From NCBI RefSeq assembly GCF_000332335.1, contig NZ_KB235949.1, positions 487,202 through 551,201 on the forward strand: a DNA stretch of 64,000 nt, given 5' to 3'. A program made the position numbers and the translations under genes. Below, one piece after another: positions 36,239-45,654 of this stretch. Numbering within the stretch: position 1 is the first letter of the stretch; every line of letters starts with the position of its first letter. This DNA is from Kamptonema formosum PCC 10802 (GTDB lineage Bacteria > Cyanobacteriota > Cyanobacteriia > Cyanobacteriales > Oscillatoriaceae). Below the pieces are notes generated by a model. The model saw only the letters and a list, made by a program, of their open reading frames with translations. It made no database searches and was not told the origin of the DNA.

Positions 36239-37120
36239 ATGGATTTGTCAGCCAATGCAATATTTGTTTACCTGCTGGTCGCAATTTTCAGCCTGATGCT
36301 GGTGATGATTGCCCTGCACTTTCTCATTAAGATTATAGAATATTTAGTGCGTGAAGCCATTGAGGCTTACCTTCATTTAGCTTCTACAAATCGGGAAGAT
36401 AGAGCGGAAAATTTAGAAACTTATTGGCCAGAAAATAAAAGCGGCGAATCCGAAACTGCACTGAGAAGCGACTCTCAACGAGGGAGGCGGTGGAAAAACC
36501 TAGAGCTCGCCGTCCTTATATGTCTTTTTCTGGCCACGATGTCTTTACCCATCTCATTCAAGTTCTTCTCTCAGCAACCCTCTCCCGTCCCACCAGCCGG
36601 AAGCCAGGCCGGTATGGCAAAGCCTTCTCCCGCCACTCCCGCACCTGCCGGTTTAGAGTATAGCACATTGCAAGACTATTTAACCGTAAGAAATTGGAAA
36701 CCAGCTGACGGAGAAACCTATGAATTGCTCTTGAAACTGGCAGGAGATAAGTCCCATCAGAGGGGGTATATTGACTACAAAGAGCTGGAAAACTTTCCTT
36801 GCGACGAACTCAAAAAAATTGACAGTCTTTGGCGAGAAGCGAGTGACGGTAAGTTGGGCTTCAGCGCCCAGCAAATCATCTACAGGGAGCAGGGGCAAAG
36901 CTGGCAAAAGCTGTATGACAAAATTGAATGGGGACGCCTGCAAGGTGACAGTTTTACCCTGCTTGTGGACAGAGAGCTGAACTGGCAAACTAGGAGACTG
37001 GAATACAAATCTGGAATGGCACCCAACTTTGAAAACCCTCCCGCCGGCCATTTGCCTGTTACAATAGGTCTTGTCCGGGGCAAAGAATTCCCCCAGTTTG
37101 CCGAGTTATGCGAATTTTAA
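36239..37120 (+). CDS. Membrane protein with C-terminal GUN4 domain
   Basis: 293 residues from ATG 36239; the upstream frame to 36065 is GC-rich and unlikely to be coding. Residues 8-32 and 87-108 are membrane segments, followed by a Pro/Ala linker (112-138). The GUN4 domain occupies about 142-280: LQDYLTVRNWKPADGETYEL, GYIDYKELENFPCDELKKID, LWREASDGKLGFSAQQIIY, ending in PPAGHLPVT. GUN4 binds porphyrins and activates Mg-chelatase in chlorophyll synthesis. Stand-alone Gun4 is not membrane-anchored, so this is one of the cyanobacterial multi-domain GUN4 proteins, probably a tetrapyrrole sensor or adaptor (inference). Confidence 0.88.
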   Translation: MDLSANAIFVYLLVAIFSLMLVMIALHFLIKIIEYLVREAIEAYLHLASTNREDRAENLETYWPENKSGESETALRSDSQRGRRWKNLELAVLICLFLATMSLPISFKFFSQQPSPVPPAGSQAGMAKPSPATPAPAGLEYSTLQDYLTVRNWKPADGETYELLLKLAGDKSHQRGYIDYKELENFPCDELKKIDSLWREASDGKLGFSAQQIIYREQGQSWQKLYDKIEWGRLQGDSFTLLVDRELNWQTRRLEYKSGMAPNFENPPAGHLPVTIGLVRGKEFPQFAELCEF

Positions 37121-37191
37121 ACCGGTCTTAACCGAATCTTAACCTGACGGCCCGGGCAGCAGTTGCCAGAAACCCAAGAAACCTGCGCACC

Positions 37192-37224
37192 AGAAACCCG
37201 GTTTCTTTCAAAAACCGGGTTTCT
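37192..37224. terminator. AGAAACCCGGTTT hairpin between convergent genes
   Basis: AGAAACCCGGTTT pairs with AAACCGGGTTTCT between the GUN4-domain and Crp/Fnr genes, which converge; a bidirectional terminator role is likely. It belongs to the interspersed palindrome family. Confidence 0.55.
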
Positions 37225-37282
37225 CACCACCGTTGCTTGATGTTCCGTTTATTTCGTTCCAGCATCCTGAGAGCCAAAAGCT

Positions 37283-37927
37283 TCACGCACGCAGCACCCC
37301 AGGGCAAGCCGCACCGGCAAAACCGGCATCTTTCAAGATGATGTGGCGCTTGGAGTCAATAGCAATCAGCCCTTGCTGCTTTAACTGTCCGAAGAGTCGC
37401 GTCACAGTAACCCGGCTGGTGCTGATGGCGCTGGCAAGATCCTGGTGCGTCAGCCGAACGTTCAGGCGAGTTCCTCCCGCCACCGGCTGGCCAATTTCCT
37501 GTTTTAGGAGCACCAGCAGCTGGTGCAAGCGATCCTCCACCCGTCGCAGTCCTGAAATCGCAAGCAGCGCTTCCATTTGCCGCAGCCGGCGGTTCAGTTG
37601 CGGCAGAAGCTGGTGAGACAGTTCGGGGGAAGCTTCTATCTCGCCCACAGAAAACCACATCAAATACACATCTGACAGTGCCCTAGCCTGGTAAATGTGC
37701 AAGAACGTTAGCCACGGGCCAAAGCACATCGAAGGCCCAACCCAACCCAGCAACCTCTCTTCACCACTCGGATAGAGAGTGCTCAGCTGCACCAGACCTT
37801 TACAAACCTGCCAGACGCCTTGGGACTTCGTGGGAATCGGTTCCCCCTTGGAATAGTAGTGCAAGCTGCGCTCAACGCTAGCGTCCTGCGCCTCTGTTTC
37901 TAGAATCGCTCTGGAAGTGGGGACCAT
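37283..37927 (-). CDS. Crp/Fnr-family transcription regulator
   Basis: 214 residues from the ATG at 37927 (MVPTSRAILETEAQ); the upstream frame to 38128 is not family-like. Residues about 20-110 are a cyclic-nucleotide-binding-like sensor (YYSKGEPIPTKSQGVWQVCK, LVQLSTLYPSGEERLLGWVG) lacking the canonical cAMP phosphate-binding arginine motif as far as can be seen. The C-terminal helix-turn-helix is at about 160-205: RLTHQDLASAISTSRVTVTR, the Crp HTH signature. It has no Cys cluster for an Fe-S centre. Targets unknown. Confidence 0.88.
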   Translation of the reverse strand: MVPTSRAILETEAQDASVERSLHYYSKGEPIPTKSQGVWQVCKGLVQLSTLYPSGEERLLGWVGPSMCFGPWLTFLHIYQARALSDVYLMWFSVGEIEASPELSHQLLPQLNRRLRQMEALLAISGLRRVEDRLHQLLVLLKQEIGQPVAGGTRLNVRLTHQDLASAISTSRVTVTRLFGQLKQQGLIAIDSKRHIILKDAGFAGAACPGVLRA

Positions 37928-38430
37928 GCCTGTAAATCCCAGCCAGGAAACACTGGTTTGAAAACCTCGCCCCCAATTTAAACAGCCCAGGTAAAATCCA
38001 GGTAATCCTTTGATTAGCGGCACACTAAATTTTCCAGACAGCCTTGAACCGTGACCGCCGGCTTGCCTGCCAGAAAGCCTCCAGAACACCGGCACGGACC
38101 GGCGCACCGGCAATCTCTCGCTCGCCACACCGGCGATTTATAGCGGTTTTCAGTGGGATGGAGTACACCCCAGAAACCCGGTTTCTTAAAGAAACCGGGT
38201 TTCTCAGTAACTCACTATAGCAGCAGTCATATTAGTTAGGGCAGGCGAGACGCCTGCCCTACGTCGGAATTTGGTAGGATAGGCGATCATTCCGACGAGC
38301 GTGTCTGAACCTAAATGAATATTGCTATAATATGAAAAACGGTATATAAACCGCAGCCACTAAAAAATTGCCCAGCCGGCACAAAACAAGGAACGAAAAA
38401 TTCCCTTTAAAAATTTTTAATTTTCCATCT
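37928..38430. repeat. Intergenic region with hairpin and MITE-like element
   Basis: No gene. A perfect AGAAACCCGGTTTCTT / AAGAAACCGGGTTTCT hairpin lies at 38172-38204, followed 11 bp later by the MITE-like element 38216-38329. The remainder contains the promoter side of the Crp/Fnr gene and an A/T-rich segment before the CHAD gene's 3' end. Confidence 0.65.
38216..38329. mobile_element. MITE-like element, best-preserved copy
   Basis: 114 bp from TATAGCAGCAGTCATATT to AAATGAATATTGCTATA with intact inverted ends and TA at each edge, as expected for IS630/Tc1-type TA target duplication (inference). Nearly identical to 18796-18908. The interior has GGGCAGGCG AGA CGCCTGCCC and ATTCCGACGAGCGTGT. 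Confidence 0.8.
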
Positions 38431-39459
38431 TTAATTCATTGCCCCATCTGCAGGCTCAGCCACTGCCGGCACTTGACCGTTGGCCGACACCTCCAGCGGC
38501 AGGAGTAATTCACAGCGCAAAGCCCGCCGCGTTTCCCGACTCAGATAGCGCTGCTGCAGGGGCTGCCACTTTTGCCACGCCTCGCAGCGGGTTTGGGCCA
38601 GCTTTTGGGCCAGAGCCGGCAGGGCGGTGTCAATTTCCTCACCCAGCACATCCCCCAGCACCTCTGCCAAAACCAGACTGTCTTGAATTTCCCCCAAGAC
38701 TTCTTGGATCTCCTTCATCTCTTCCACCCAAGCCGCATAGCTAGGGCCATAGAGCCGGTTAAACAGGCTCATTTGGTAGCGCACGCGCTTCACTTGCTTG
38801 CGCAGGCTGTGCGCGAGCGGTCCCCTTGAGGCTAAAATTTCCTCAACAGCTTTCAGCTTCAACTCCTCAGACAGGGGAATTTCGGCCTCAAATACTCTCA
38901 CCCCCACCAGCCAGCCCGGCTCCAGAAACAGCCGGCTCACTTGTGGGAGCAGTAGGTCCGGCAGCGCATCCTGAATCGGCAGCTGAGCGATTTCCTGATA
39001 TACTGGCTTTTTCAGCCACTCTTTCAAAGCCTGCTTCAGCTTCTTATACGGTTGGGCGTGCAGGGTTTCTCGCACGTGTGAGAAAGCCTCGCGCCGCTGT
39101 TTGGCCAGCCGCTCTAGCGCCGTGTCCAGCTCTTCGTGCTCTTCCGGGGGCAAACTGGGTCTGTACCGGCGCTCCAGAGCTTCCAGCATCACGTCCAAAT
39201 CTCGCAGCGCCCCCAGCCGGCGGGCGATTTTCGCAATTTTGCTCTCACCGGCGGCTTTTGGCAACTCCAGTGCCGGTGCGAAACCCGTCACCGCCGAGCG
39301 CAGCCGGCGCATCCCCACGCGCATTTGGTGCAGCGCTTCCGGATCTCGGTCTTTGAGGACATCGGCTTCGTGCTTGAGAGTTTTCTCAAAATGTTTCTCA
39401 ATTGCCAGATAAGCCCACTCTCCTAAGCTCTCGGCTTTGGGGACTTCAGATTCTTTCAT
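38431..39459 (-). CDS. CHAD-domain protein
   Basis: 342 residues from the Met at 39459 (MKESEVPKAES); a Met six codons earlier is an alternative. The CHAD signature is clear: HQMRVGMRRLRSAVTGFAPA near residue 50, LGALRDLDVMLEAL, and HSLRKQVKRVRYQMSLFNRLYG with ELQEVLGEIQDS-like LGEIQDSLVLAEVL. CHAD is a helical domain with conserved basic residues that binds polyphosphate and often localises to polyphosphate granules. No CYTH domain is attached. Probably monocistronic. Confidence 0.88.
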   Translation of the reverse strand: MKESEVPKAESLGEWAYLAIEKHFEKTLKHEADVLKDRDPEALHQMRVGMRRLRSAVTGFAPALELPKAAGESKIAKIARRLGALRDLDVMLEALERRYRPSLPPEEHEELDTALERLAKQRREAFSHVRETLHAQPYKKLKQALKEWLKKPVYQEIAQLPIQDALPDLLLPQVSRLFLEPGWLVGVRVFEAEIPLSEELKLKAVEEILASRGPLAHSLRKQVKRVRYQMSLFNRLYGPSYAAWVEEMKEIQEVLGEIQDSLVLAEVLGDVLGEEIDTALPALAQKLAQTRCEAWQKWQPLQQRYLSRETRRALRCELLLPLEVSANGQVPAVAEPADGAMN

Positions 39460-39463
39460 AACC

Positions 39464-39871
39464 GCTGCTATCTCCAAACGTTAGCTCTAGCGCAATCGAG
39501 GGCGTTGCAGATTTGAAAGATGATTTCACCAAATTACCTTCATCAAAACCTCCACCTCTTTCTCCCCCTCCCCGCACGCGGGGAGGGGGTTGGGGGGTGG
39601 GGTTCATCCCCCAAATAGGCAACGCTCAACCCTTGAGCTTGCCTTCCGGCCTGTGCGAGACACCTTATTATAGCATAACTTTCTATTTTCAGCTTTGAGG
39701 GCGGCACCGCTGATTTTCCAGGGACACCGCTCTTGGCCTGAATCGGGAGCGGGCGGGATACCTAAGTTGCCGGCAAAGCGCCTGACGCGCCAGGATCTCA
39801 ATAGAGCCATTACAATTCTCTGACTGAGATCCTGACTCTCCCCCAAGACTCACCGAGCCCACTCACCCACC
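39464..39871. other. Intergenic region with inverted C/G-rich repeat
   Basis: About 400 bp. It contains the hairpin repeat 39564-39606, reverse orientation of 4281-4324. An 80-codon minus-strand ORF (39604-39846) has no family features and is not called. The right part presumably holds the DUF3172 promoter. Confidence 0.5.
39564..39606. repeat. C/G-rich hairpin repeat, intergenic copy
   Basis: CCCCCTCCCCGC, AC and GCGGGGAGGGGG followed by TTGGGGGGTGGGGTTCAT. The whole unit is the reverse complement of 4281-4324 except for the loop. Confidence 0.85.
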
Positions 39872-40369
39872 ATGAGACGCAAACCTAGCGATTCCGGTTT
39901 TAATTACACATCCCTGGCACTGTTTGGCGGCACCTTTGTGTTGGGCGTTGGCATTGGCATTGCCTTTAGCTCCACAGCCAACCTCAGCCCCGAAAACGTC
40001 GCCTCCCGCGAAGTCATTGACCGCAGCGCCCCAAATCCTGAACTGTGCATCCAGTATGGAGCCAGCGCCGTCGTTATGGACGCCCGCATCTTTATGACCC
40101 TCAATCCGTTTAATGTCTATGTCGCTCAGCCCAGCATGCGACCGGGCTGCGTGCTGCGCACGAATAACTGGGCCATTCTCGAGCAAAGAGGGCTGATCAA
40201 ATCCGACGAAGTGCGCGACTGTAAAAATCGCATGAATACCTTTGGCTTCACCGGCACTCTGGAGGGATCGCCCCAAATCAGCTGCATTTACCAGAATGAA
40301 GCCGCCAAAAACTTCTTCCTCAACCAGCCCGGTGCTGCAGCGCCCGCACCAGAAACCGACAAATTCTAA
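39872..40369 (+). CDS. DUF3172 protein
   Basis: 165 residues. A single hydrophobic segment (about 13-33, SLALFGGTFVLGVGIGIAF) follows a short basic start. The conserved cyanobacterial DUF3172 core follows: ENVASREVIDRSAPNPELC, YGASAVVMDARIFMTLNPFN, VYVAQPSMRPGCVLRTNNW and a late CKNRMNTFGFTGTL. Four Cys (positions near 59, 93, 115 and 138) are conserved-looking. The family is largely restricted to cyanobacteria and plastid-bearing lineages and has no established function. The tail is Ala/Pro-rich. Confidence 0.88.
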   Translation: MRRKPSDSGFNYTSLALFGGTFVLGVGIGIAFSSTANLSPENVASREVIDRSAPNPELCIQYGASAVVMDARIFMTLNPFNVYVAQPSMRPGCVLRTNNWAILEQRGLIKSDEVRDCKNRMNTFGFTGTLEGSPQISCIYQNEAAKNFFLNQPGAAAPAPETDKF

Positions 40370-40377
40370 GGGGCGGG

Positions 40378-40586
40378 CATGGCGCATGGCGCATGGCGCA
40401 TGGCGCATGGCGCACACTCTCGTTCCCAGGCGGAGCCTGGGAACGCCTGAAAGTCGGCTCTGCCGGCTGTCAGCCGGCGCTCATCAAATGCGGCATAGGT
40501 TCAGACGTAGGACAGGCGTCTCGCCTGTCCCTATCCCCACTACTAAGTGAGATGCCTTGTCCATGACTGAGCTGTCTATTGCTATA
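40378..40586. repeat. Repeat cluster between DUF3172 and recF
   Basis: In order: GGCGCAT/CATGGCG heptamers (40378-40412), the CGTTCCCAGGC palindrome (40421-40445), the GGACAGGCG palindrome (40510-40530) and a half-element ending GAGCTGTCTATTGCTATA (40569-40586). No gene. Confidence 0.8.
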
Positions 40587-40616
40587 GACGCGCTAGAGAA
40601 CACAAGTCACCGTAAA

Positions 40617-41744
40617 TTATACTATTTTCCCGCCAGAAACAGAGAGAATCTGGGACTGTTTCAACCATCCTCCCTCAAAAGACCCCAAGTGAGTGGTGGT
40701 GATCAGGGTTTGAAACCGCTCCTGAATCGCGTCCAGCAACTGGTGCTGCCGGTGGGGGTCCAGCTCAGCCAAAACATCATCGAGCAGCAGCAGGGGGGGT
40801 TCCCCCACCACTTCTTCGATCAGCTTTAACTCAGCCAGCTTGAGCGCCAGAACCAGAGTCCGCTGCTGTCCCTGAGAGCCATACGCCCTTGCCGGCGTGC
40901 CGTTAATCGTCAGCTCAATTTCGTCTCGGTGTGGCCCGACCAAGCTGGTGCCCTGGTGCAGTTCCGCAATCGCTTTTTGCCGGATTTGCTCCAGAAAAGC
41001 GTGCCGCACCTTTTCCGGACTGTCGCGCACCGGCAGCTCACAAACCGCTCCGATATGGGGCGCGTACCTAATTTCCAGTCTCTCTGTCCGACCGCTGATC
41101 AGCAGGTGCCAGACACTCGCCAGGGGGGCCAGCCGCTCGATGGCCCGCGACCGCCGCCGCGTCACCCGGGAGCCGGCGACTGCCAGCTGGGCGTCCCAGA
41201 GAGCCAATTCCGCACTCTCACGGGAGGCTTCTGACTTCTGGATTCTTTTTAACAGCGCGTTGCGCTGGCGCAAAACTTGCTGGTATTGATGCAAATAGTG
41301 AGCGTAGACCGGCTCGAGCTGCACCACCAGAGCGTCCAGCCAGTTGCGCCGGGTTTCGGGCCCGCCGCGCACCAGATCCAAGTCCAGACTGGAGAACTGC
41401 ACCGCATTCAAGATGCCCAAAAAGTCCAGCTGGCGGCGCACGCACGAGCCATTGACAGCGCAGGTGCGGCGGGAGTTGCTGCGCAGGGTTATGGCCAGCT
41501 CCACCGGCCCTGTCTCTCGGGCCAGGGTGGCGGCGAGGCTGCCGGCTGCTTCTCCCTCCCGGATCAGGTCGCGATCGCGTGCCGTGCGGTGGCTTTTCAG
41601 CGTCGCCAACAGCGCCACCGCTTCCAGCAGATTCGATTTCCCCTGTGCGTTGTCGCCCACCAAAATCGTTTTGCTCGCTAAAAACTCAACCTGCTGTTCT
41701 CGGTAGTTGCGAAACTGTCGCAGATGCAGTGTTTTGAGATACAT
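40617..41744 (-). CDS. recF: DNA replication/repair protein RecF
   Basis: 375 residues, normal length for RecF. It begins MYLKTLHLRQFRNYRE; Walker A GDNAQGKSN at 30-38; family landmarks GPHRDEIELTING, SQGQQRTLVLALKLAEL (ABC-type signature) and Walker B LLLLDDVLAELD. RecF loads RecA at single-strand gaps with RecO and RecR. Unlike in many bacteria it is not beside dnaA/dnaN here, which is usual for cyanobacteria. The ATG at 41744 lies directly next to a heptamer tract. Confidence 0.95.
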   Translation of the reverse strand: MYLKTLHLRQFRNYREQQVEFLASKTILVGDNAQGKSNLLEAVALLATLKSHRTARDRDLIREGEAAGSLAATLARETGPVELAITLRSNSRRTCAVNGSCVRRQLDFLGILNAVQFSSLDLDLVRGGPETRRNWLDALVVQLEPVYAHYLHQYQQVLRQRNALLKRIQKSEASRESAELALWDAQLAVAGSRVTRRRSRAIERLAPLASVWHLLISGRTERLEIRYAPHIGAVCELPVRDSPEKVRHAFLEQIRQKAIAELHQGTSLVGPHRDEIELTINGTPARAYGSQGQQRTLVLALKLAELKLIEEVVGEPPLLLLDDVLAELDPHRQHQLLDAIQERFQTLITTTHLGSFEGGWLKQSQILSVSGGKIV

Positions 41745-42143
41745 GGGTTAGGGCATGGGGCATGGGGCATGGGGCATGGCGGCGGGAGTGGGGCATGGGG
41801 CATTGGGCACCCAGCTGTCCGGGCTATTCTGCCGCCCAGGGCGACATTTATTCTTTCCGGAAGAAAGCATTTTATAAAACCTGTCTTCAAGGCGGAACTT
41901 GTAATAACTATTTTATCGGATTTTATTAAATGAGATCGAGTGGCGTTCGCAGTGAGCGTGCGCTTTCCTGCTGGAACAGGGGTTAGGGGTTAGGGGTTAG
42001 GTTTTAGGGGTTAGGGCTTAGGGGTTAGAGCTTAGGGGTTAGGGCTTAGGGGTTAGGGGAAGAAGTTTTAGGTTTCCAGTCTAGCACCCAATGCCTAACA
42101 TCTAACACCTAACACCTACCACCTAACACCTAACACCTACCAC
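41745..42143. repeat. Two classes of heptamer tract between recF and the P-ATPase
   Basis: CATGGGG heptamers at 41753-41800; TTAGGGG/TTAGGGC heptamers at about 41978-42060; and the opposite-strand AACACCT/CTACCAC type at 42088-42145, which ends on the P-ATPase stop codon. No gene in this 400-bp stretch. Confidence 0.85.
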
Positions 42144-45014
42144 CTATCCTTTTTTGGTGGATTTATACCAGCGAATAAACAGCTTTTCCAGCTCAATCCA
42201 AACAAACATCAAAGCGCTGAAGCCCAGGCAGATAGCGAGTTCCTCGGGATCCAGCCAGTGAGTTCCAAAGAAAGCTCGCAGGGGCGGAACATAAACCAGC
42301 ATCAGCTGCAAAATAGTGGTGACAATCACGGCTCCCCAAACAAATACATTAGTGAAGGGATTCATTTCTATCGTCAGCTGAGTGTTGGAGCGAATCGCCA
42401 GCGCGTGACCCATCTGCGCCAGACAGAGGGTTGTGAACACCATCGTCTTCCACCGGTCTGCATAATCGGGATTTGGCGTGACCACAGCGTGAGCGTGGGT
42501 GTAAGCCCATTCCATGAGGACAATGGTCAGAAAGGCAAAAATAACGCCAATCCGAATCATGTAGGAGCCTAGCCCCCGGGCGAAAATGCTCTCTTTTGGA
42601 TCGTGGGGCGGACGCCGCATCACATTGGGTTCCGCCGGCTCGACAGCCAGAGCCAGAGCCGGCACGCCATCGGTTACCAAGTTCATCCAGAGAATTTGCA
42701 AGGGGCTGAGGGGGACACCTCCGAGCCCGAGAATCGGGGCGGCGGCAATGGTGATCACCTCACCAATGTTACTGCCGAGAATGTATTTAATAAACCGGCG
42801 AATATTGGTGTATACTGTCCGCCCTTCCTCGGTGGCGGCGACAATGGTGGCGAAGTTGTCATCGAGCAGCACCATGTCGCTGGCTTCTTTGCTGACGTCG
42901 GTGCCGGTGATGCCCATTGCAATCCCGATGTCGGCCTGCTTGAGGGCGGGGGCGTCGTTGACGCCATCGCCGGTCATGGCGACAAATTGACCCTTGGTCT
43001 GCAGGGCTTGCACAATCCGCAGTTTGTGCTCTGGGGCGACGCGGGCGTAGACGCTGACTTGTCCGACTTCTCTCTCCAAGTCTTCCTGGCGGAGCTTTTC
43101 GAGTTGTTGGCCGGTCAGGACGCGATCGCCCGCTTGGGCGATGCCCAGATCCTGAGCGATGGCGCTAGCGGTCAGCTGGTGGTCGCCGGTAATCATAATG
43201 GGGCGAATGCCGGCCAGCCGGCACTTGGCCACGGCGTCGCGCACTTCCGGACGGGGCGCGTCCAGCATCCCCACCAGTCCCAGCCACACCAAGTCGCGCT
43301 CGCTGGTTTCCTCGGAGCCTTCTGGGGGCAAACTGTCCCAAGACTTGCAGGCAAAGCCGAGCACTCGCAGCCCCCGACCGGCCATTTGGTTATTTTGCTC
43401 CAGGATGCGATCTCTTTGCTCGCCGGTCAGCGGCTCTGCCCGACCGGCCACCTGAATGTGTGTGCAGCGCTCCAGGGTTAATTCTGGGGAGCCTTTGGTG
43501 AACATCACATAAGGCGCACCGGCACTATCTCCGGCTGATTCCTCGCTACTGCCAGCGCTGGGGGACAGCCCCTGAAACATTCCCGAATTCTCACAGATGG
43601 CGCTCATGCGCTTGCGTTCTGAGGAAAAGGGGAATTCCGCCACGCGGGGCATTTTGCCGGCCCACTCTTCTCTGTAGATGCCTGCTTTGCCGGCAAGGGA
43701 GAGGAGCGCCCCTTCCGTTGGGTCGCCCAGAATGATCCACTGGCTGTTTTCCGAGCGCAAAATTGCGTCATTGCAGAGGACGCAAGCACCCAGCAGGGCT
43801 TGCAGTTCGGGATCTCCCTCGGCGCTCAACTGCCGGTCTTCAGTTTTGAATTCGCCAATCGGGGCGTAACCTTCCCCTGTGACTGTCAAGCTGTGGCTGG
43901 CTGTTTCAGCCTTTTGCACCACCATTTTGTTTTGGGTGAGGGTGCCGGTTTTGTCGGAGCAGATCGTGGTGACGGAACCGAGGGTTTCCACTGCCGGCAG
44001 TTTGCGGATCAGGGCGTTGCGCTTCACCATCCGCTGGGTGCCCAGGGCTAGGGTCACGGTGATCACTGCCGGCAAGCCTTCTGGCACAACCGCCACCGCC
44101 ATACTCAGAGAGACTTCCACCAGGTCTTGCAAGACATTTAAATTCCCCTTGCTCTGGATTAGTCCTGCGATTACCACCACAGCGACTAGCACCAAAGAGC
44201 CGGTGACGAGAACGTTGCCCAGCTGGCCCATCCGCTGTTGCAGCGGGGTTGGCTCGTTTTCCACGCCCTGCAGCATCTCGGCGATCCGCCCCAGTTCGGT
44301 TTGCATGCCGGTGTTGGTGACGAGGACTTTGCCCCGCCCCTGAACCACTTCGGTGCCTTGAAACACGAGGTTGACGCGATCTCCCAAGGCGGTGTCTTCC
44401 GATAGCTGCGCGTTGGGCTGCTTGTTAACGGCCTGGGCTTCGCCGGTGAGGGCGGCTTCGCGGATTTGCAAGTTAGACGCTTCTATGAGGCGACCGTCCG
44501 CTGCTACCTGCACGCCTGCTTCCAGCAGCACCACGTCTCCGGGGACTAGCTCTTTGGCGGTGACTTCCAGGGTTTTGCCGTCGCGGATCGCCCGCACTAT
44601 CGGTGAGGCGAGGCTTTTCAGGGCGGCGAGGGCTTTTTCGGCGCGGCTTTCTTGGAGAAACCCGAGAACGCCATTGAGAATGACGATGATCAGGATGGCG
44701 ATTGTATCTTTAAAGGGGATTTCACCGGGTTTCAATTTGCCGGCTTGCATGTCGATTACATCTAAAATCCCCGATACGATTGCCACGCCAATCAGCATCA
44801 GCAGCATGATGTTCGTGAACTGATCGAGCAGGATTTGCCACGCACTGCGACCGGCAGTTTCTTTCAATTCATTGGGCCCGTAGCGCTGCAACCGCTCTGC
44901 CACCTCGCCTGCGCTCAAGCCAGAGGTGCTGTCGCTCTGCAGCTGCTCCACAGCTCTGTCAATTTCTAGGGTGTGCCAAGCTAATTTTGAATCGGGCAAA
45001 GAATTTGATGACAT
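42144..45014 (-). CDS. Calcium-transporting-type P-type ATPase (P2A)
   Basis: 956 residues, full length. N-terminal cation-ATPase segment ([24 protein letters not shown]); actuator TGEAQAVNK (190-198); M4 motif VAVVPEGLP (307-315) typical of Ca2+ pumps; phosphorylated Asp354 in CSDKTGTLT; nucleotide-binding loop KGSPE; hinge [13 protein letters not shown]; and C-terminal membrane helices with NLVTDG. It exports Ca2+ (possibly other cations) from the cytoplasm at the expense of ATP. It resembles PacL-type cyanobacterial pumps. The last codons abut a heptamer tract. Probably monocistronic. Confidence 0.92.
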   Translation of the reverse strand: MSSNSLPDSKLAWHTLEIDRAVEQLQSDSTSGLSAGEVAERLQRYGPNELKETAGRSAWQILLDQFTNIMLLMLIGVAIVSGILDVIDMQAGKLKPGEIPFKDTIAILIIVILNGVLGFLQESRAEKALAALKSLASPIVRAIRDGKTLEVTAKELVPGDVVLLEAGVQVAADGRLIEASNLQIREAALTGEAQAVNKQPNAQLSEDTALGDRVNLVFQGTEVVQGRGKVLVTNTGMQTELGRIAEMLQGVENEPTPLQQRMGQLGNVLVTGSLVLVAVVVIAGLIQSKGNLNVLQDLVEVSLSMAVAVVPEGLPAVITVTLALGTQRMVKRNALIRKLPAVETLGSVTTICSDKTGTLTQNKMVVQKAETASHSLTVTGEGYAPIGEFKTEDRQLSAEGDPELQALLGACVLCNDAILRSENSQWIILGDPTEGALLSLAGKAGIYREEWAGKMPRVAEFPFSSERKRMSAICENSGMFQGLSPSAGSSEESAGDSAGAPYVMFTKGSPELTLERCTHIQVAGRAEPLTGEQRDRILEQNNQMAGRGLRVLGFACKSWDSLPPEGSEETSERDLVWLGLVGMLDAPRPEVRDAVAKCRLAGIRPIMITGDHQLTASAIAQDLGIAQAGDRVLTGQQLEKLRQEDLEREVGQVSVYARVAPEHKLRIVQALQTKGQFVAMTGDGVNDAPALKQADIGIAMGITGTDVSKEASDMVLLDDNFATIVAATEEGRTVYTNIRRFIKYILGSNIGEVITIAAAPILGLGGVPLSPLQILWMNLVTDGVPALALAVEPAEPNVMRRPPHDPKESIFARGLGSYMIRIGVIFAFLTIVLMEWAYTHAHAVVTPNPDYADRWKTMVFTTLCLAQMGHALAIRSNTQLTIEMNPFTNVFVWGAVIVTTILQLMLVYVPPLRAFFGTHWLDPEELAICLGFSALMFVWIELEKLFIRWYKSTKKG

Positions 45015-45198
45015 GAGTGGGGTTAGGGAAAATGGGTTAGAAGCAGCGCCGGAACAATTTTACGTTCAGGCAGACTGGGAACGCACATTCCAGGCGCTTT
45101 TCGCCTGAATGCGCCCCAGCTTTTTGCTTTCAGGTTAATGGCTACCACCCTCAAGCCATATCGCGACGGCGCACTTGACCTGTGGGTGGATTTGTATG

Positions 45199-45654
45199 TC
45201 AAACACGGGGGTTGGACACTCCTCTGTTTGACAGTCTCTTTTTGGAACCCGCCGGTGGGTTTTGGTTTTGAACGTACCGCCTCCAAGTTTCCACCGTGAC
45301 TCCGCCGCTAGATGCCAGAAAGTATGATTTTGTCCAGAATTCTGGTTTGTTCTGATAAAATCTCTCTACTTCTGCAGGAAATTCTTTGCGAATCATGCGG
45401 CTGGTAACGGTTTTGAGGTTGTTGACAAATTTACTCAGCTGCACTTGGGGGTAGTAGGAAAACAGCAGGTGCACGTGATCCACCTCTCCGTTAAACTCGA
45501 GTACCTGACATCCCCACTTCTCGCACACTGATTCCACAATCTCAGTCAGCCGCGCCAGCATGGTGGCCGAGAGCACCTCTCTTCCATCTTTTGTCGCCAG
45601 CACTAAATGCGCTTTTAAGTCTGAAACTCCACGGGAATAGGACTCGTAAGACAT
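45199..45654 (-). CDS. tnpA: IS200/IS605-type Y1 transposase TnpA
   Basis: 151 residues. HUH motif with His60 and His62 (EVDHVHLL); catalytic Tyr127 in ETWRRYVQNQ; WTKSYFLASSGGVT loop before it. These are the landmarks of the single-strand-specific Y1 transposases. The last 20 residues run past the usual end. No TnpB is next to it, so this is an IS200-like copy. The element ends could not be placed: these insertion sequences have subterminal hairpins rather than inverted ends. Catalytic residues are intact, so it may be active. Confidence 0.9.
   Translation of the reverse strand: MSYESYSRGVSDLKAHLVLATKDGREVLSATMLARLTEIVESVCEKWGCQVLEFNGEVDHVHLLFSYYPQVQLSKFVNNLKTVTSRMIRKEFPAEVERFYQNKPEFWTKSYFLASSGGVTVETWRRYVQNQNPPAGSKKRLSNRGVSNPRV

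Noticed and set aside
39604-39846. 80-residue minus-strand ORF between the CHAD and DUF3172 genes
   Set aside because: It overlaps a dispersed repeat and has an unusual composition without motifs.
42603-43481. 292-residue plus-strand ORF opposite the P-type ATPase
   Set aside because: The opposite strand encodes invariant P-ATPase motifs throughout; this is a shadow frame.
45023-45198. TnpB-like gene downstream of the Y1 transposase
   Set aside because: The frames here lack the zinc-finger and DDE-like RuvC motifs of TnpB, and the space to the P-ATPase start is under 200 bp.
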